Source: JAUSIF01 sp036556265 (GTDB lineage Bacteria; Pseudomonadota; Alphaproteobacteria; Rhizobiales; Xanthobacteraceae). From it: 54,965 bases of DNA. Shown in pieces: positions 42,495 through 50,937 of this stretch. The position numbers and the translations under genes were made by a program. The stretch lies in NCBI GenBank assembly GCA_036556265.1, contig DATBJU010000098.1, positions 1-54,965 of the forward strand. The letters run 5' to 3'. The notes below the pieces were generated by a model. The model saw only the letters and a list, made by a program, of their open reading frames with translations. It made no database searches and was not told the origin of the DNA. Numbering within the stretch: position 1 is the first letter of the stretch; every line of letters starts with the position of its first letter.

Positions 42495-43241
42495 ATGAGC
42501 GCTCGCATGCGTGCGGATCGGCTACTGGTTGCGCGCGGTTTGTTCGAGAGTCGCGCCAAGGCGCAGGCCGCGATCGCGGCCGGTCTCGTTACAGCCGACG
42601 GCGTGCGCGTAGAGAAACCAGCGCAAGCAATATCGACGCGCGCCGCACTCGCCGCCGAGCCCCCGTACCCATATGTGTCGCGCGGCGGGGTGAAACTTGC
42701 GGCCGCACTCGCCCGCTTCGGGTTCGATCCGAGAGGCAAGATCTGTCTCGATCTCGGCGCGGCGACCGGAGGATTTACCGATGTGCTGCTGCGTGCCGGC
42801 GCACGGCGCGTCTATGCAGTCGACGTCGGGCGTGGCCAGCTGCACCCCTCACTGCGCGACCGCGGCGACGTCGTGTCCCTGGAGAAAACCGATGCGCGAA
42901 AGCTCGATCGTTCGCGGATCGCGGAGCCGGCTGCGCTCATCGTCATTGACGTGAGCTTCATTTCGCTCAGCAAGATCCTGCCGCATGTTACGGCGCTTGC
43001 GGCCCCGCGTGCCGAACTCGTCGCGCTGATCAAGCCGCAGTTCGAGGCAGGGAAGACGCTGGTCAGGAAAGGAGTTGTTCGCGATGCAGCGGTGCATCGC
43101 GCTGTTTGCGAGGAGCTGATCGCCTTTGCGGCAACGCTCGGTTGGGAAGTGTTGGGCGTCATGGAATCGCCGATTCTCGGCGGCGAGGGAAATCGCGAGT
43201 TCCTCCTTGGCGCCCGGCTGTCTCGTACAGCAAGTTCCTGA
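42495..43241 (+). CDS. tlyA: TlyA family rRNA (cytidine-2'-O)-methyltransferase
   Basis: A 248 aa S4-domain plus FtsJ-type methyltransferase, which in other bacteria 2'-O-methylates 16S and 23S rRNA cytidines. The S4 domain occupies about residues 5-65 (RADRLLVARGLFESRAKAQA). The SAM-binding loop is CLDLGAATGGFTDVLLRAGA. Catalytic Lys/Asp elements are in DVSFISLSKILPHV and LIKPQFEAGK, and a late Glu is in GGEGNREFLL. The ATG beginning MSARMRADRLL is chosen; the frame is open upstream without family residues. dxs-tlyA linkage is common in rhizobia. Confidence 0.93.
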   Translation: MSARMRADRLLVARGLFESRAKAQAAIAAGLVTADGVRVEKPAQAISTRAALAAEPPYPYVSRGGVKLAAALARFGFDPRGKICLDLGAATGGFTDVLLRAGARRVYAVDVGRGQLHPSLRDRGDVVSLEKTDARKLDRSRIAEPAALIVIDVSFISLSKILPHVTALAAPRAELVALIKPQFEAGKTLVRKGVVRDAAVHRAVCEELIAFAATLGWEVLGVMESPILGGEGNREFLLGARLSRTASS

Positions 43242-43242
43242 C

Positions 43243-43257
43243 GGGATCAGCGATCCC
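43243..43257 (+). terminator. Small hairpin directly after tlyA
   Basis: GGGATC/GATCCC with an AGC loop starts one base after the tlyA stop. The following CACGCAAATTTCTG is only weakly T-rich, so it may be a poor terminator or a 3'-end stabiliser. Confidence 0.4.
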
Positions 43258-43364
43258 ACGCAAATTTCTGACATCGGAGTGTAACGAAAAGTACCTCTTC
43301 TTGCGCCCAAGCGATTCGGCTCTGCAGTGCTTTCCTTTGCCGCCCCGGCCACTATGTTGGGCCC

Positions 43365-44852
43365 ATGAAGTCATACCTTGATAAGGTGGCCGATGGCGCA
43401 ACCGCGCCTTCGGGCTGGGACACTTGGCGCGCTGAGTTGGCCGAAACGGTCGAGCTCGCTCTGCCAATCGCGCTGACTCAACTCGGCCAGATCACCATGA
43501 TGACGACCGACCTCGCGCTGGTCGGCCGGCTCGGCGACACCGCCGTGGCTGCGGCAGCGCTCGCGCAGACGGTGCTGTTCTTCGCCTTTGTGCTTGGGAT
43601 GGGGCTCGTATCGGCGGTTGCGCCACTGGCTGCGCAGGGATTCGGGGCGCGCCGCCCGCGCCTCGTGCGCCGCTCGCTTCGGGTCGGCATGTGGGCAGCG
43701 CTCATGCTCGGGGTGCCGCTGACGTTCTTGCAGCTACACGGCGAGGAACTGCTGCGTGCACTTGGGCAATCGCCCGAGGCGTCTGCCCTCGCGGATCGCT
43801 ACTTGACCGGCTTGGCCTGGAGTCTCGTCCCCGGCTGGTGGTTTATTGCGCTCCGCAATTTCATGGGCGCAGTGAACCGACCCCAGCCTGCACTGTGGAT
43901 CACGCTCGCCGCGATCCCGATCAATTTTGCGCTCGCGTACGCGTTGATCTTCGGTGCGTTCGGCTTTCCCGAACTCGACCTCTTGGGCGCGGGCGTCGCG
44001 ACAACGATTGTCAACGTCGGAATGTGCGCGGTGTCGATTTGGGTGTGCTACGCGCGCCGGCCCTTCAAGAAATATGGCGTCATGGGACATTTCTGGCGCG
44101 CGGACTGGCCGTTGTTCTGGAGGCTCATCGTCATCGGCGCGCCAATCTCCGGTGCGTTCTTGCTGGAATATGGACTCTTCGCCGCCGCGGCGCTGTTGAT
44201 GGGATTGATCAGCACGGCCGCGCTGGCGGCACATCAGATCGCGCTTCAAACAGCGGCGGTCATGTTCATGGTGCCGTTCGGCATTTCCATGGCTGCGACC
44301 GTCCGCGTCGGCCATGCGGTCGGTCGCGGCGACGCGGGAGCCACAAGGGTCGCTGGCTTCATTGCAATCGCGCTCGGCACTGTCTTCATGGCGACGATGA
44401 CACTCTTCGTCATTCTGATGCGAGAGAGCATTCCTGTTTGGTTTCTGGGTGTGGCTGCCGACGGAGCGGCGGAAACCGTGGCGCTTGCGTCAGCCCTCCT
44501 CGTGCTCGGAGCGAGCTTTTTCGTCTTCGACGGCGTGCAGACGATCGGTTCGGGCGCACTGCGCGGGCTCAACGATACGCGCGTGCCGCTTGTCTTTTCC
44601 GCGATCGGCTTCTGGGTCGTGGGTTTCTCCAGCGCCTACACCATGGGCTTCCCGTTCGGACTCGGCGCCTACGGGATCTGGATCGGACTCACGCTCGGAC
44701 TTTTCGTGTATGCATCGCTGCTGATTTGGCGATTCCATTGGCTGACAGCACGGCACTATTTACCCGCAGTTGCCGGCACCGCCGGACGGGAGGATGCGCT
44801 TTGGGTGGAGGTCGCGAAGGAGCGCGTGGCACTGCGCACTGCGGCGGAATAG
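43365..44852 (+). CDS. MATE family efflux transporter
   Basis: A 495 aa multidrug and toxic compound exporter with about 12 hydrophobic helices, NorM-like. Each half begins with the family pattern: ELALPIALTQLGQITMMTTD and, in the second half, LIVIGAPISGAFLLEYGLFA. The RVGHAVGRGDAGATRVAGF loop is typical. It exports cationic drugs or metabolites in exchange for sodium or protons; the substrate is unknown. The downstream RlmD-like gene follows after 52 bases. Confidence 0.93.
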   Translation: MKSYLDKVADGATAPSGWDTWRAELAETVELALPIALTQLGQITMMTTDLALVGRLGDTAVAAAALAQTVLFFAFVLGMGLVSAVAPLAAQGFGARRPRLVRRSLRVGMWAALMLGVPLTFLQLHGEELLRALGQSPEASALADRYLTGLAWSLVPGWWFIALRNFMGAVNRPQPALWITLAAIPINFALAYALIFGAFGFPELDLLGAGVATTIVNVGMCAVSIWVCYARRPFKKYGVMGHFWRADWPLFWRLIVIGAPISGAFLLEYGLFAAAALLMGLISTAALAAHQIALQTAAVMFMVPFGISMAATVRVGHAVGRGDAGATRVAGFIAIALGTVFMATMTLFVILMRESIPVWFLGVAADGAAETVALASALLVLGASFFVFDGVQTIGSGALRGLNDTRVPLVFSAIGFWVVGFSSAYTMGFPFGLGAYGIWIGLTLGLFVYASLLIWRFHWLTARHYLPAVAGTAGREDALWVEVAKERVALRTAAE

Positions 44853-44904
44853 CGCTGGTGACGCGGCTTGGACTGGTCGCCCATTTCCGGATATCGCCGG
44901 TCCG

Positions 44905-46164
44905 ATGATGCAAGAAGCAAAGAAGCAGCCCGAGCGCCAGATCGAGCGGCTCGTCGTCGAGCGCATGGGTCACCGCGGTGACGGGGTCGCATCGACGCCG
45001 ATCGGCCCGATATTTATTCCATATACCTTGCCCGGCGAACGCATCGAGGCCGAGCTCAAGGGCGATCGGGGCGAGATCATCTCGATCCTAGAGCCGAGCC
45101 CGGATCGGATCGAGCCGATCTGCCCGCACTTCGGAACTTGCGGCGGGTGCGCAGTCCAGCACTGGCAAACGGACAAATATCGCGCCTGGAAGCGCGACCT
45201 CGTTGTCGCCGCACTCTCCCAGGCCGGAGTGGATGCGCCGGTCGACAATCTGATCGACGCCCACGGCCAGGGGCGCCGCCGCGCGGTGCTGCATGCGCGG
45301 CGGGGCGGGCGCAAGATCCTGGTCGTCGGTTTCACCGGCCGCCGGTCGCATCAAGTCGTACCGATCGACCAATGTCCAATCTTCGCGCCCCCGCTGGAAC
45401 ACGCGCTTGCGATCGCGTGGAAGCTCGCCGAGCCGCTCAAGCCCGGCGGCAAGGCGCTCGATCTTCAGTTCACGGCGACTGATGGCGGCCTCGATGTGGA
45501 TATTCGCGGCTCCGGCCCGCTCGCGCCGGATACGATCGAGGCGCTCGCTCGCGTTGCCCGCGAGGAGAGGCTCGCGCGCCTTACGCGCCATGGTGAACTC
45601 GTGGTGCAACTGGCCGAGCCCGTCGTGAAAATCGGCAAGGCTGCAATCATTCTGCCAGCGGGTAGTTTCCTGCAGGCGACGGCGGCCGGAGAGACGGCCC
45701 TTGCGAAGCTCGTTACCGAGGCAGTCGGCAATGCGCGCCGCGTCGTCGATCTTTTCTGCGGGATCGGCACCTTCGCGCTACGGCTCGCGGAAACCGCGCA
45801 GACGCTTGCGGTCGACGAGGACGCGGAGGCGATTGCGGCACTCAAGCGCGCTGCCGGCGCGCCGGGACTGAAGCCCATCGAGGCGCGGGTGCGCGATCTG
45901 TTCCGCAGCCCGCTCACCGCCGGTGAGATCGTTCCCAGCAAGGTCGTGGTGCTTGATCCGCCGCGGCAGGGCGCAGAAGCCCAGGTGCGCGAGCTGGCGA
46001 TCTCGGGCGCAGCGCGCATCGTCTACGTATCTTGCAATCCCGCGACTTTCGCGCGCGACGCGCAGATCCTGACCTCGGCCGGATTCAAGCTCGGCCGCGT
46101 CGTGCCGATCGACCAATTCCGCTATTCCGCGCACGTGGAGCTTGTCGGGATTTTCGATCGCTGA
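44905..46164 (+). CDS. 23S rRNA (uracil-5-)-methyltransferase, RlmD/RumA-like
   Basis: A 419 aa m5U methyltransferase of the RlmC/RlmD/TrmA superfamily. An N-terminal TRAM-like domain (ERLVVERMGHRGDGVASTP) is followed by the Fe-S cluster cysteines ICPHFGTCGGCAVQHW and DQCPIF. The SAM loop is VVDLFCGIGTFALRLAE. LDPPRQGAEAQVRELA and VYVSCNPATFARD hold the catalytic Asp and Cys. The ATG pair MMQEAKK is chosen, after the MATE stop; a longer frame overlaps that gene. The target uridine is inferred from family and could be a different one. Confidence 0.92.
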   Translation: MMQEAKKQPERQIERLVVERMGHRGDGVASTPIGPIFIPYTLPGERIEAELKGDRGEIISILEPSPDRIEPICPHFGTCGGCAVQHWQTDKYRAWKRDLVVAALSQAGVDAPVDNLIDAHGQGRRRAVLHARRGGRKILVVGFTGRRSHQVVPIDQCPIFAPPLEHALAIAWKLAEPLKPGGKALDLQFTATDGGLDVDIRGSGPLAPDTIEALARVAREERLARLTRHGELVVQLAEPVVKIGKAAIILPAGSFLQATAAGETALAKLVTEAVGNARRVVDLFCGIGTFALRLAETAQTLAVDEDAEAIAALKRAAGAPGLKPIEARVRDLFRSPLTAGEIVPSKVVVLDPPRQGAEAQVRELAISGAARIVYVSCNPATFARDAQILTSAGFKLGRVVPIDQFRYSAHVELVGIFDR

Positions 46165-46986
46165 CTACTGTCCGCCGCCGCCCCAGCGGCGTTGCCACAT
46201 CTGTTCGCCGATCGTGCAGGATACGCGCGGAGGACTTACGGCCGGAACCACGAGGTCCTCCGCGAGCCGGCGCGGTGCTATTCCCGCCACTTCCAGGACG
46301 AGCTTGTTGCGGATCGCGTCGGCGAAGTGATGCCGCTCGCGCACCGGCACGAGGAAGGCCCCGGGCCCGCCAATCACGCAGTCCTCGTAATACAGGTCGA
46401 GTTCCGGAAGGTCGATCATCGAAGCGTAGGGCGTCTTCAGCAGGATCGGCAGGCCATTGATCGTGATGCCCTTGTGCAGCACTTCGTCGCGCGTCGGCTC
46501 GATCAGATCGCCCTGATTGTTGGTGCCGTCGCCGGAGACATCGATTACCCGGCGGATACCTTTGAAATTCGTGCCGAAGAGGTCCGCGGAGAACTTCAGC
46601 GCGCCGGAAATCGAAGTGCGGTACGCGCGCCGGATCGGCGCGGATCGCAACTTCTCCGCATAGGCATCTGCGCTGGCCGGCCCGTCGATCACCTGCCATG
46701 GCACAACGACTTGCTGCTCGCCGGAACCTGCCCATTCGATGTAAGTCACCGCAATCTTGCCGAGCGGACCGCGCCGCAATGCGTCGATGAACTGCTCGGA
46801 CGTGATCGCGAGAATGTAGCCCTCGCGCTGCAGAGCCAGTTCGTCGTAATCCATCGAGTAAGAGATATCGACGGCGAGCACGAGTTCGACATCAACCGGC
46901 GGCCGCTCGTCGGCGGAATTCGCCGTCGCACTCGTAAACATCGCGAGCGCCACGACGATCGACCAGCGCGTCAGGTCCCGAATCAT
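46165..46986 (-). CDS. DUF1194 secreted VWA-like protein
   Basis: A 273 aa protein of family DUF1194 with a signal peptide (about residues 1-24, ending SATANSA). A von Willebrand A-like fold follows; metal-ion site residues are visible in LVLAVDISYSMDYDE (DXSXS) and RRVIDVSGDGTNNQGD. Family members are extracytoplasmic and of unknown function, perhaps binding metal-dependent ligands. The C-terminal part has RERHHFADAIRNKLVLE and a Gly-rich end. Its stop is adjacent to the rlmD-like stop (convergent). Confidence 0.9.
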   Translation of the reverse strand: MIRDLTRWSIVVALAMFTSATANSADERPPVDVELVLAVDISYSMDYDELALQREGYILAITSEQFIDALRRGPLGKIAVTYIEWAGSGEQQVVVPWQVIDGPASADAYAEKLRSAPIRRAYRTSISGALKFSADLFGTNFKGIRRVIDVSGDGTNNQGDLIEPTRDEVLHKGITINGLPILLKTPYASMIDLPELDLYYEDCVIGGPGAFLVPVRERHHFADAIRNKLVLEVAGIAPRRLAEDLVVPAVSPPRVSCTIGEQMWQRRWGGGGQ

Positions 46987-47008
46987 CACTCTCCCTCGGT
47001 GACCGCAT

Positions 47009-47040
47009 AAAAATGGTGCCACGCTTTGCGCACGGCACCA
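47009..47040 (-). terminator. Rho-independent terminator after ribBA
   Basis: On the minus strand TGGTGCC and GGCACCA arms with an inner CGC-AAA-GCG stem are followed by TTTTT. It lies about 46 bases beyond the ribBA stop and ends the aroC-ribBA transcript before the DUF1194 gene. Confidence 0.85.
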
Positions 47041-47085
47041 AGGAGATAAACCGGCGGTGGGCGACAGGTTCCGCCCCGCTGCGTG

Positions 47086-48177
47086 CTAGCCCTCGATTGC
47101 CTCGGTCGCCGCAATCTCGATGCCGAAACCGGCGAGACCGACGTAGGTGAGGGTGCTCGAGCTAAGCAGCCGGATCGACGAAATCCCGAGGTCGCGCAGA
47201 ATTTGGGCGCCGAGGCCGATTTCGCGCCACTGGTTGTCGCGCACTGCCTCCGCGTTGGGCTCGCCCGGCTTCAGCACCGGCACGCCGGCCGTACCGTCGC
47301 GCAGAAGCACGAGCACACCGCGGCCTTCCGCCCTGAAGCGGGCAAGCGAACCGTGAAACGCTTTCGCCTCGCCGAACAGATCGCGCACGATATCCGCGCG
47401 ATGCAGCCGCACGGCAATGTCGCGTCCGTCTCCGATCCGGCCATGCACGAACGCCATGTGATACACGGGGTCGAACGGCGTGACGTAGGCATGCCCAGTG
47501 AGCTCGCCGATCTCGCTTTGCACCGGGAACGTCGACACGCGCTCGACGAGTTTTTCCCGCGCCTGCCGCCACGCGATCAGATCGGCAATCGAAATCTGCT
47601 GCAGCTTGTGCTGCTTCGCGAACTCCGCCACTTGCGGCCCCCGCATCACGGAGCCGTCGTCATTGACGAGCTCGGCCAGCACGCCGACCGGCGGCAGATT
47701 TGCGAGCCGGCAAAGATCGACGCAGGCCTCCGTGTGACCCGAGCGCATGAGCACGCCGCCCGCGCGCGCGATCAACGGAAATACGTGGCCGGGCCTGACG
47801 AAGTCCGAGGCGCCCATGTTCGGATTGGCGAGCGCGCGTACGGTGTTCGTCCGCTCTTCCGCGGAAATTCCTGTCGTCAATCCGTGCTGCACGTCGACGG
47901 AGACCGTGAAGGCGGTACCGAGCGGTGCGTTGTTCGCCGCAACCATCGGATCGAGATGCAGTCGTCGGGCGTCCTCGGCCGTCAGCGGCGCGCAAACGAT
48001 TCCGCTCGTGTGGCGCACGATGAAAGCCATTTTCTCGGGCGTGCAGAGCGAAGCGGCAACGAACAGATCGCCCTCGTTCTCGCGGTCGTAGTCATCGGTG
48101 ACGACCACGATCTCGCCGCGGGCAAAGGCCTCGATCGCCATGCCGACGCTGTGAATCTTGTCACTCATCATATTCAT
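47086..48177 (-). CDS. ribBA: 3,4-dihydroxy-2-butanone 4-phosphate synthase with degenerate GTP cyclohydrolase II domain
   Basis: A 363 aa RibBA-like riboflavin enzyme. The RibB domain (about residues 1-205) is intact: VVVTDDYDRENEGDLFVAAS, RHTSGIVCAPLT, HGLTTGISAEERTNT and LMRSGHTEACVDLCRLA. The second half resembles GTP cyclohydrolase II, but the zinc motif is gone: the region after VRLHRADIVRDLFGEAKAFH has no cysteines where the active enzyme has three. So it probably makes only dihydroxybutanone phosphate. It follows aroC by seven bases and ends in a strong terminator. No FMN riboswitch is seen. Confidence 0.92.
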   Translation of the reverse strand: MNMMSDKIHSVGMAIEAFARGEIVVVTDDYDRENEGDLFVAASLCTPEKMAFIVRHTSGIVCAPLTAEDARRLHLDPMVAANNAPLGTAFTVSVDVQHGLTTGISAEERTNTVRALANPNMGASDFVRPGHVFPLIARAGGVLMRSGHTEACVDLCRLANLPPVGVLAELVNDDGSVMRGPQVAEFAKQHKLQQISIADLIAWRQAREKLVERVSTFPVQSEIGELTGHAYVTPFDPVYHMAFVHGRIGDGRDIAVRLHRADIVRDLFGEAKAFHGSLARFRAEGRGVLVLLRDGTAGVPVLKPGEPNAEAVRDNQWREIGLGAQILRDLGISSIRLLSSSTLTYVGLAGFGIEIAATEAIEG

Positions 48178-48184
48178 TGTGCAC

Positions 48185-49309
48185 TTATTTCTTTCTTTGC
48201 GGAAACGGCCAACTTGCGCTTTCGCCGACCTGCCCGCGGTGGCGCAGGAAATGGTCGGCGATCACGCACGCGAGCATGGCTTCGCCCACCGGTACGGCGC
48301 GAATTCCGACGCATGGATCGTGCCGGCCCTTCGTGGAAACTTCAGTCTCGTTTCCGTAGCGATCGACCGTGCGCCGCGGCGTCAGGATCGAGGAGGTCGG
48401 CTTCACCGCGAAGCGAACGACGACCGGTGCGCCGGTCGATATTCCGCCGAGAATTCCTCCGGCATTGTTCGAAAGGAACGTCGGACGTCCCTCATTCCCG
48501 CCGCGCATCTCGTCGGCATTCTCCTCGCCGGAAAGTCGCGCCGCGGCAAACCCGTTGCCGATCTCGACGCCCTTGACCGCATTGATGCTCATGAGCGCGG
48601 TGGCAAGGTCCGCATCGAGCTTGCCGTAGATCGGAGCGCCCAGTCCCGCCGGCACGTTCTCCGCCACCAGCTCGACGACAGCGCCTACCGACGAGCCCTT
48701 TTTCCGCACGCCCTCGAGGTAGCCTTCCATGCGCTTCGCCGCCTCGGCATCCGGACAAAAGAACGGATTGCGGCCGATCTCGTCCCAGTCCCAGCGCTTC
48801 CGTTCGATTGTAAGTTCACCCATCTGCACCAAGGCCCCGCGCACGCGCATTTGCGGCACCACCTTGCGTGCGATCGCGCCGGCGGCGACGCGCGCCGCAG
48901 TCTCGCGCGCCGACGCGCGACCGCTTCCGCGTGCGTCGCGCACGCCGTACTTGACGTCGTAGGTGTAGTCGGCGTGACCCGGCCGATAGAGCTCGGCGAT
49001 TGCGTCGTAGTCCTTCGGGCGCGCATCCATGTTTTCGATCAGCAACGCAATCGGTGCGCCCGTCGTCACTTCGTTTCCGGATGCCGGATCGGTCACAGTG
49101 CCTGACAGCACGCGTACCTGATCCGGCTCGCGCCGCTGCGTGACGAACTTGCTCTGTCCCGGGCGGCGTCTGTCGAGGTCGCGCTGAATGTCCGCGGCGG
49201 TGAGCGGAATTCGCGGCGGGCAACCGTCGACCACACAGCCGATCGCAACCCCGTGGCTTTCGCCGAACGTGGTCACGCGGAACAGGTGGCCGAAAGTGTT
49301 GTGCGACAT
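48185..49309 (-). CDS. aroC: Chorismate synthase
   Basis: A 374 aa FMN-dependent enzyme that forms chorismate from EPSP, the last step of the shikimate pathway. The signature sequences are GESHGVAIGCVVDGCPPRI, RPGHADYTYDVKYGVRD, RGSGRASARETAARVAAGAI and the later GNEGRPTFLSNNAGGILGGI. The length and ends are normal. It lies seven bases upstream of ribBA, whose product pathway supplies flavin cofactor, so the two are probably cotranscribed. The next upstream gene is fabI, 145 bases away, and that gap has no clear signal. Confidence 0.97.
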   Translation of the reverse strand: MSHNTFGHLFRVTTFGESHGVAIGCVVDGCPPRIPLTAADIQRDLDRRRPGQSKFVTQRREPDQVRVLSGTVTDPASGNEVTTGAPIALLIENMDARPKDYDAIAELYRPGHADYTYDVKYGVRDARGSGRASARETAARVAAGAIARKVVPQMRVRGALVQMGELTIERKRWDWDEIGRNPFFCPDAEAAKRMEGYLEGVRKKGSSVGAVVELVAENVPAGLGAPIYGKLDADLATALMSINAVKGVEIGNGFAAARLSGEENADEMRGGNEGRPTFLSNNAGGILGGISTGAPVVVRFAVKPTSSILTPRRTVDRYGNETEVSTKGRHDPCVGIRAVPVGEAMLACVIADHFLRHRGQVGESASWPFPQRKK

Positions 49310-49454
49310 CGAGGCAGCCCGGTTGGCGGCCGCCGGTTGTAGGAGTGCGCGGGTTGAGGGTCAAACCGCGATCGGCGCCACGGTTAGCGTCGCCGCTCAA
49401 TAGCATGGCTTCGTAAACAATCCTTAGGCGCGCGAAGTGCGATACCGCGGACGA

Positions 49455-50273
49455 TTACTCGTTGTTCTTGCCGGGCGTCATGTCCGGAGCGTCAGGGTGC
49501 TTCATCCCGACGATGTGGTACCCGGCGTCGACGTGGTGCACTTCGCCGGTAACGCCGCGGCCAAGGTCGGAAAGGAGATAGACCGCCGTGTCGCCCACCT
49601 CGTCGATCGTCACGGTCCGGCGAAGCGGCGAATTGAACTCATTCCACTTCAGAATGTAGCGGAAGTCGCCGATGCCGGAGGCCGCGAGCGTCTTGATGGG
49701 GCCGGCAGAGATCGCGTTCACGCGGATGCTTTTCTCTCCGAGATCGGCCGCGAGATAGCGAACGCTTGCTTCCAGGCCGGCCTTGGCGACACCCATCACG
49801 TTGTAGTGCGGCATCCACTTCTCGGCGCCGTAATAGGTGAGCGTGAGCAGTGATCCACCGTTCGGCATGCGCTTCTCGGCGCGCTGCGCAAGCGCGGTGA
49901 ACGAGTAGCAGGAGATCAGCAGCGTCTTGGAAAAGTTGTCGGCGCTTGTATCGACGTAGCGGCCGTCGAGTTCGTCCTTGTCGGAGAACGCGATCGCATG
50001 CACGAGAAAATCGAGCGGCCCGATCGCGCGGTCGGATTCGGCAAACACCGCGTCGATCGTCTCCGGCTGGGTGACGTCACAGTGGCCGATGACCTTGGCG
50101 CCGACTTCGGCGGCGAGAGGTTCGACACGCTTCTTGAGTGCGTCGCCCTGGTAGGTGAGCCCCACCGTGGCGCCGGCGCCGGCACACGCCTTGGCGATCC
50201 CCCAGGCGATCGAGCGGTTGTTGGCCACCCCGAATACGAGGCCCTTTTTGCCCCGCATCAGTCCTTCCGCCAT
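49455..50273 (-). CDS. fabI: Enoyl-[acyl-carrier-protein] reductase (NADH)
   Basis: A 272 aa short-chain dehydrogenase-type enzyme of fatty acid synthesis, target of triclosan. The cofactor region is KKGLVFGVANNRSIAWGIAK. The active-site Tyr-Lys spacing YNVMGVAKAGLEASVRYLA and the SAGPIKTLAASGI loop are typical. The ATG beginning MAEGLMRGKKG is chosen; the open frame upstream runs into the divergent sigma-factor control region. The adjacent ECF sigma gene is divergent across 154 bases. Confidence 0.97.
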   Translation of the reverse strand: MAEGLMRGKKGLVFGVANNRSIAWGIAKACAGAGATVGLTYQGDALKKRVEPLAAEVGAKVIGHCDVTQPETIDAVFAESDRAIGPLDFLVHAIAFSDKDELDGRYVDTSADNFSKTLLISCYSFTALAQRAEKRMPNGGSLLTLTYYGAEKWMPHYNVMGVAKAGLEASVRYLAADLGEKSIRVNAISAGPIKTLAASGIGDFRYILKWNEFNSPLRRTVTIDEVGDTAVYLLSDLGRGVTGEVHHVDAGYHIVGMKHPDAPDMTPGKNNE

Positions 50274-50347
50274 CCGGGCCTCCCGACGACGCACCTTGAA
50301 CGAAGAGCCGCAGCTATCGCACGCGCCCCACAAGCCAGCAAGCCGCG

Positions 50348-50373
50348 GGAATAATTGGGGGTCCACTCGCGTT
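50348..50373 (+). promoter_or_regulatory. Candidate ECF promoter of the sigma/anti-sigma pair
   Basis: GGAAT at 50348-50352 and CGTT at 50370-50373, separated by 17 bases, match the GGAA(C/T)-N16/17-CGTT type of alphaproteobacterial ECF promoters. The sigma-factor ATG lies 54 bases downstream. The pattern suggests the sigma gene is autoregulated, or driven by a general-stress EcfG-type factor. Confidence 0.6.
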
Positions 50374-50427
50374 CTAACGCGGGAGGACGCAGAATGTGCT
50401 GGGTGATCCCGTCGATGGAGCCGGCCA

Positions 50428-50919
50428 ATGTCTGTGGTCCGCCGTGGTCTCGAGCCTCTAATCCCTTCATTGAGGCGCTTCGCGCGCGCGTTGTCGCGCG
50501 ACGCGGAGACCGCGGACGACCTGGTGCAGGACACCCTGGTTCGCGCCTTGCGTGCCGAGCATCTGTTTCATGGCGGAGATCTGCGCACGTGGCTGTTTAC
50601 GATCCTGCTCAATCTCGACCGCAACCGGCGGCGCAGTCTTTCGCGCCGACCGACTTTGGCGGTGATCGAGGACGTGGATCCGGCCGCAGCGCCCGGCTCG
50701 GACGGAACCGGCCGCGACATCGAGCGCGGGCTCGCGCTGCTGCCCGCCGAGCAGCGAGAAGTGCTGTTGCTCGTGACGCTCGAAGGGATGAGCTATCGCG
50801 AGGCCGCGGAAGTTCAGGGCGTTCCGATCGGTACGATCATGTCGCGTCTTTCGCGCGCCCGCGCGGCGCTGCGCACACATGTCGAGGGCGAGCGCCCGCA
50901 ATTGCGAAGCGTCCCATGA
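50428..50919 (+). CDS. ECF RNA polymerase sigma factor
   Basis: A 163 aa sigma-70 family member of the extracytoplasmic-function type. Region 2 spans LRRFARALSRDAETADDLVQ and GGDLRTWLFTILLNLDRNRR. Region 4 spans LLPAEQREVLLLVTLEGMSY and GVPIGTIMSRLSRARAALR, a helix-turn-helix for the -35 element. GGAG lies about eight bases before the ATG. The gene directly downstream encodes the likely anti-sigma factor, and a matching ECF promoter lies upstream. The regulon is unknown. Confidence 0.92.
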   Translation: MSVVRRGLEPLIPSLRRFARALSRDAETADDLVQDTLVRALRAEHLFHGGDLRTWLFTILLNLDRNRRRSLSRRPTLAVIEDVDPAAAPGSDGTGRDIERGLALLPAEQREVLLLVTLEGMSYREAAEVQGVPIGTIMSRLSRARAALRTHVEGERPQLRSVP

Positions 50920-50937
50920 GGACAAGAGACTGAATTG

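Noticed and set aside
43691..44908. 405-codon open frame inside the MATE gene
   Set aside because: Arg/Ser-rich shadow frame of a strong transporter gene.
47083..48576. 497-codon open frame opposite ribBA and aroC
   Set aside because: Both opposite frames are clear enzymes; this frame is a shadow.
47086..49454. FMN riboswitch ahead of aroC or ribBA
   Set aside because: The upstream gaps are seven and 145 bases and show none of the conserved RFN elements.
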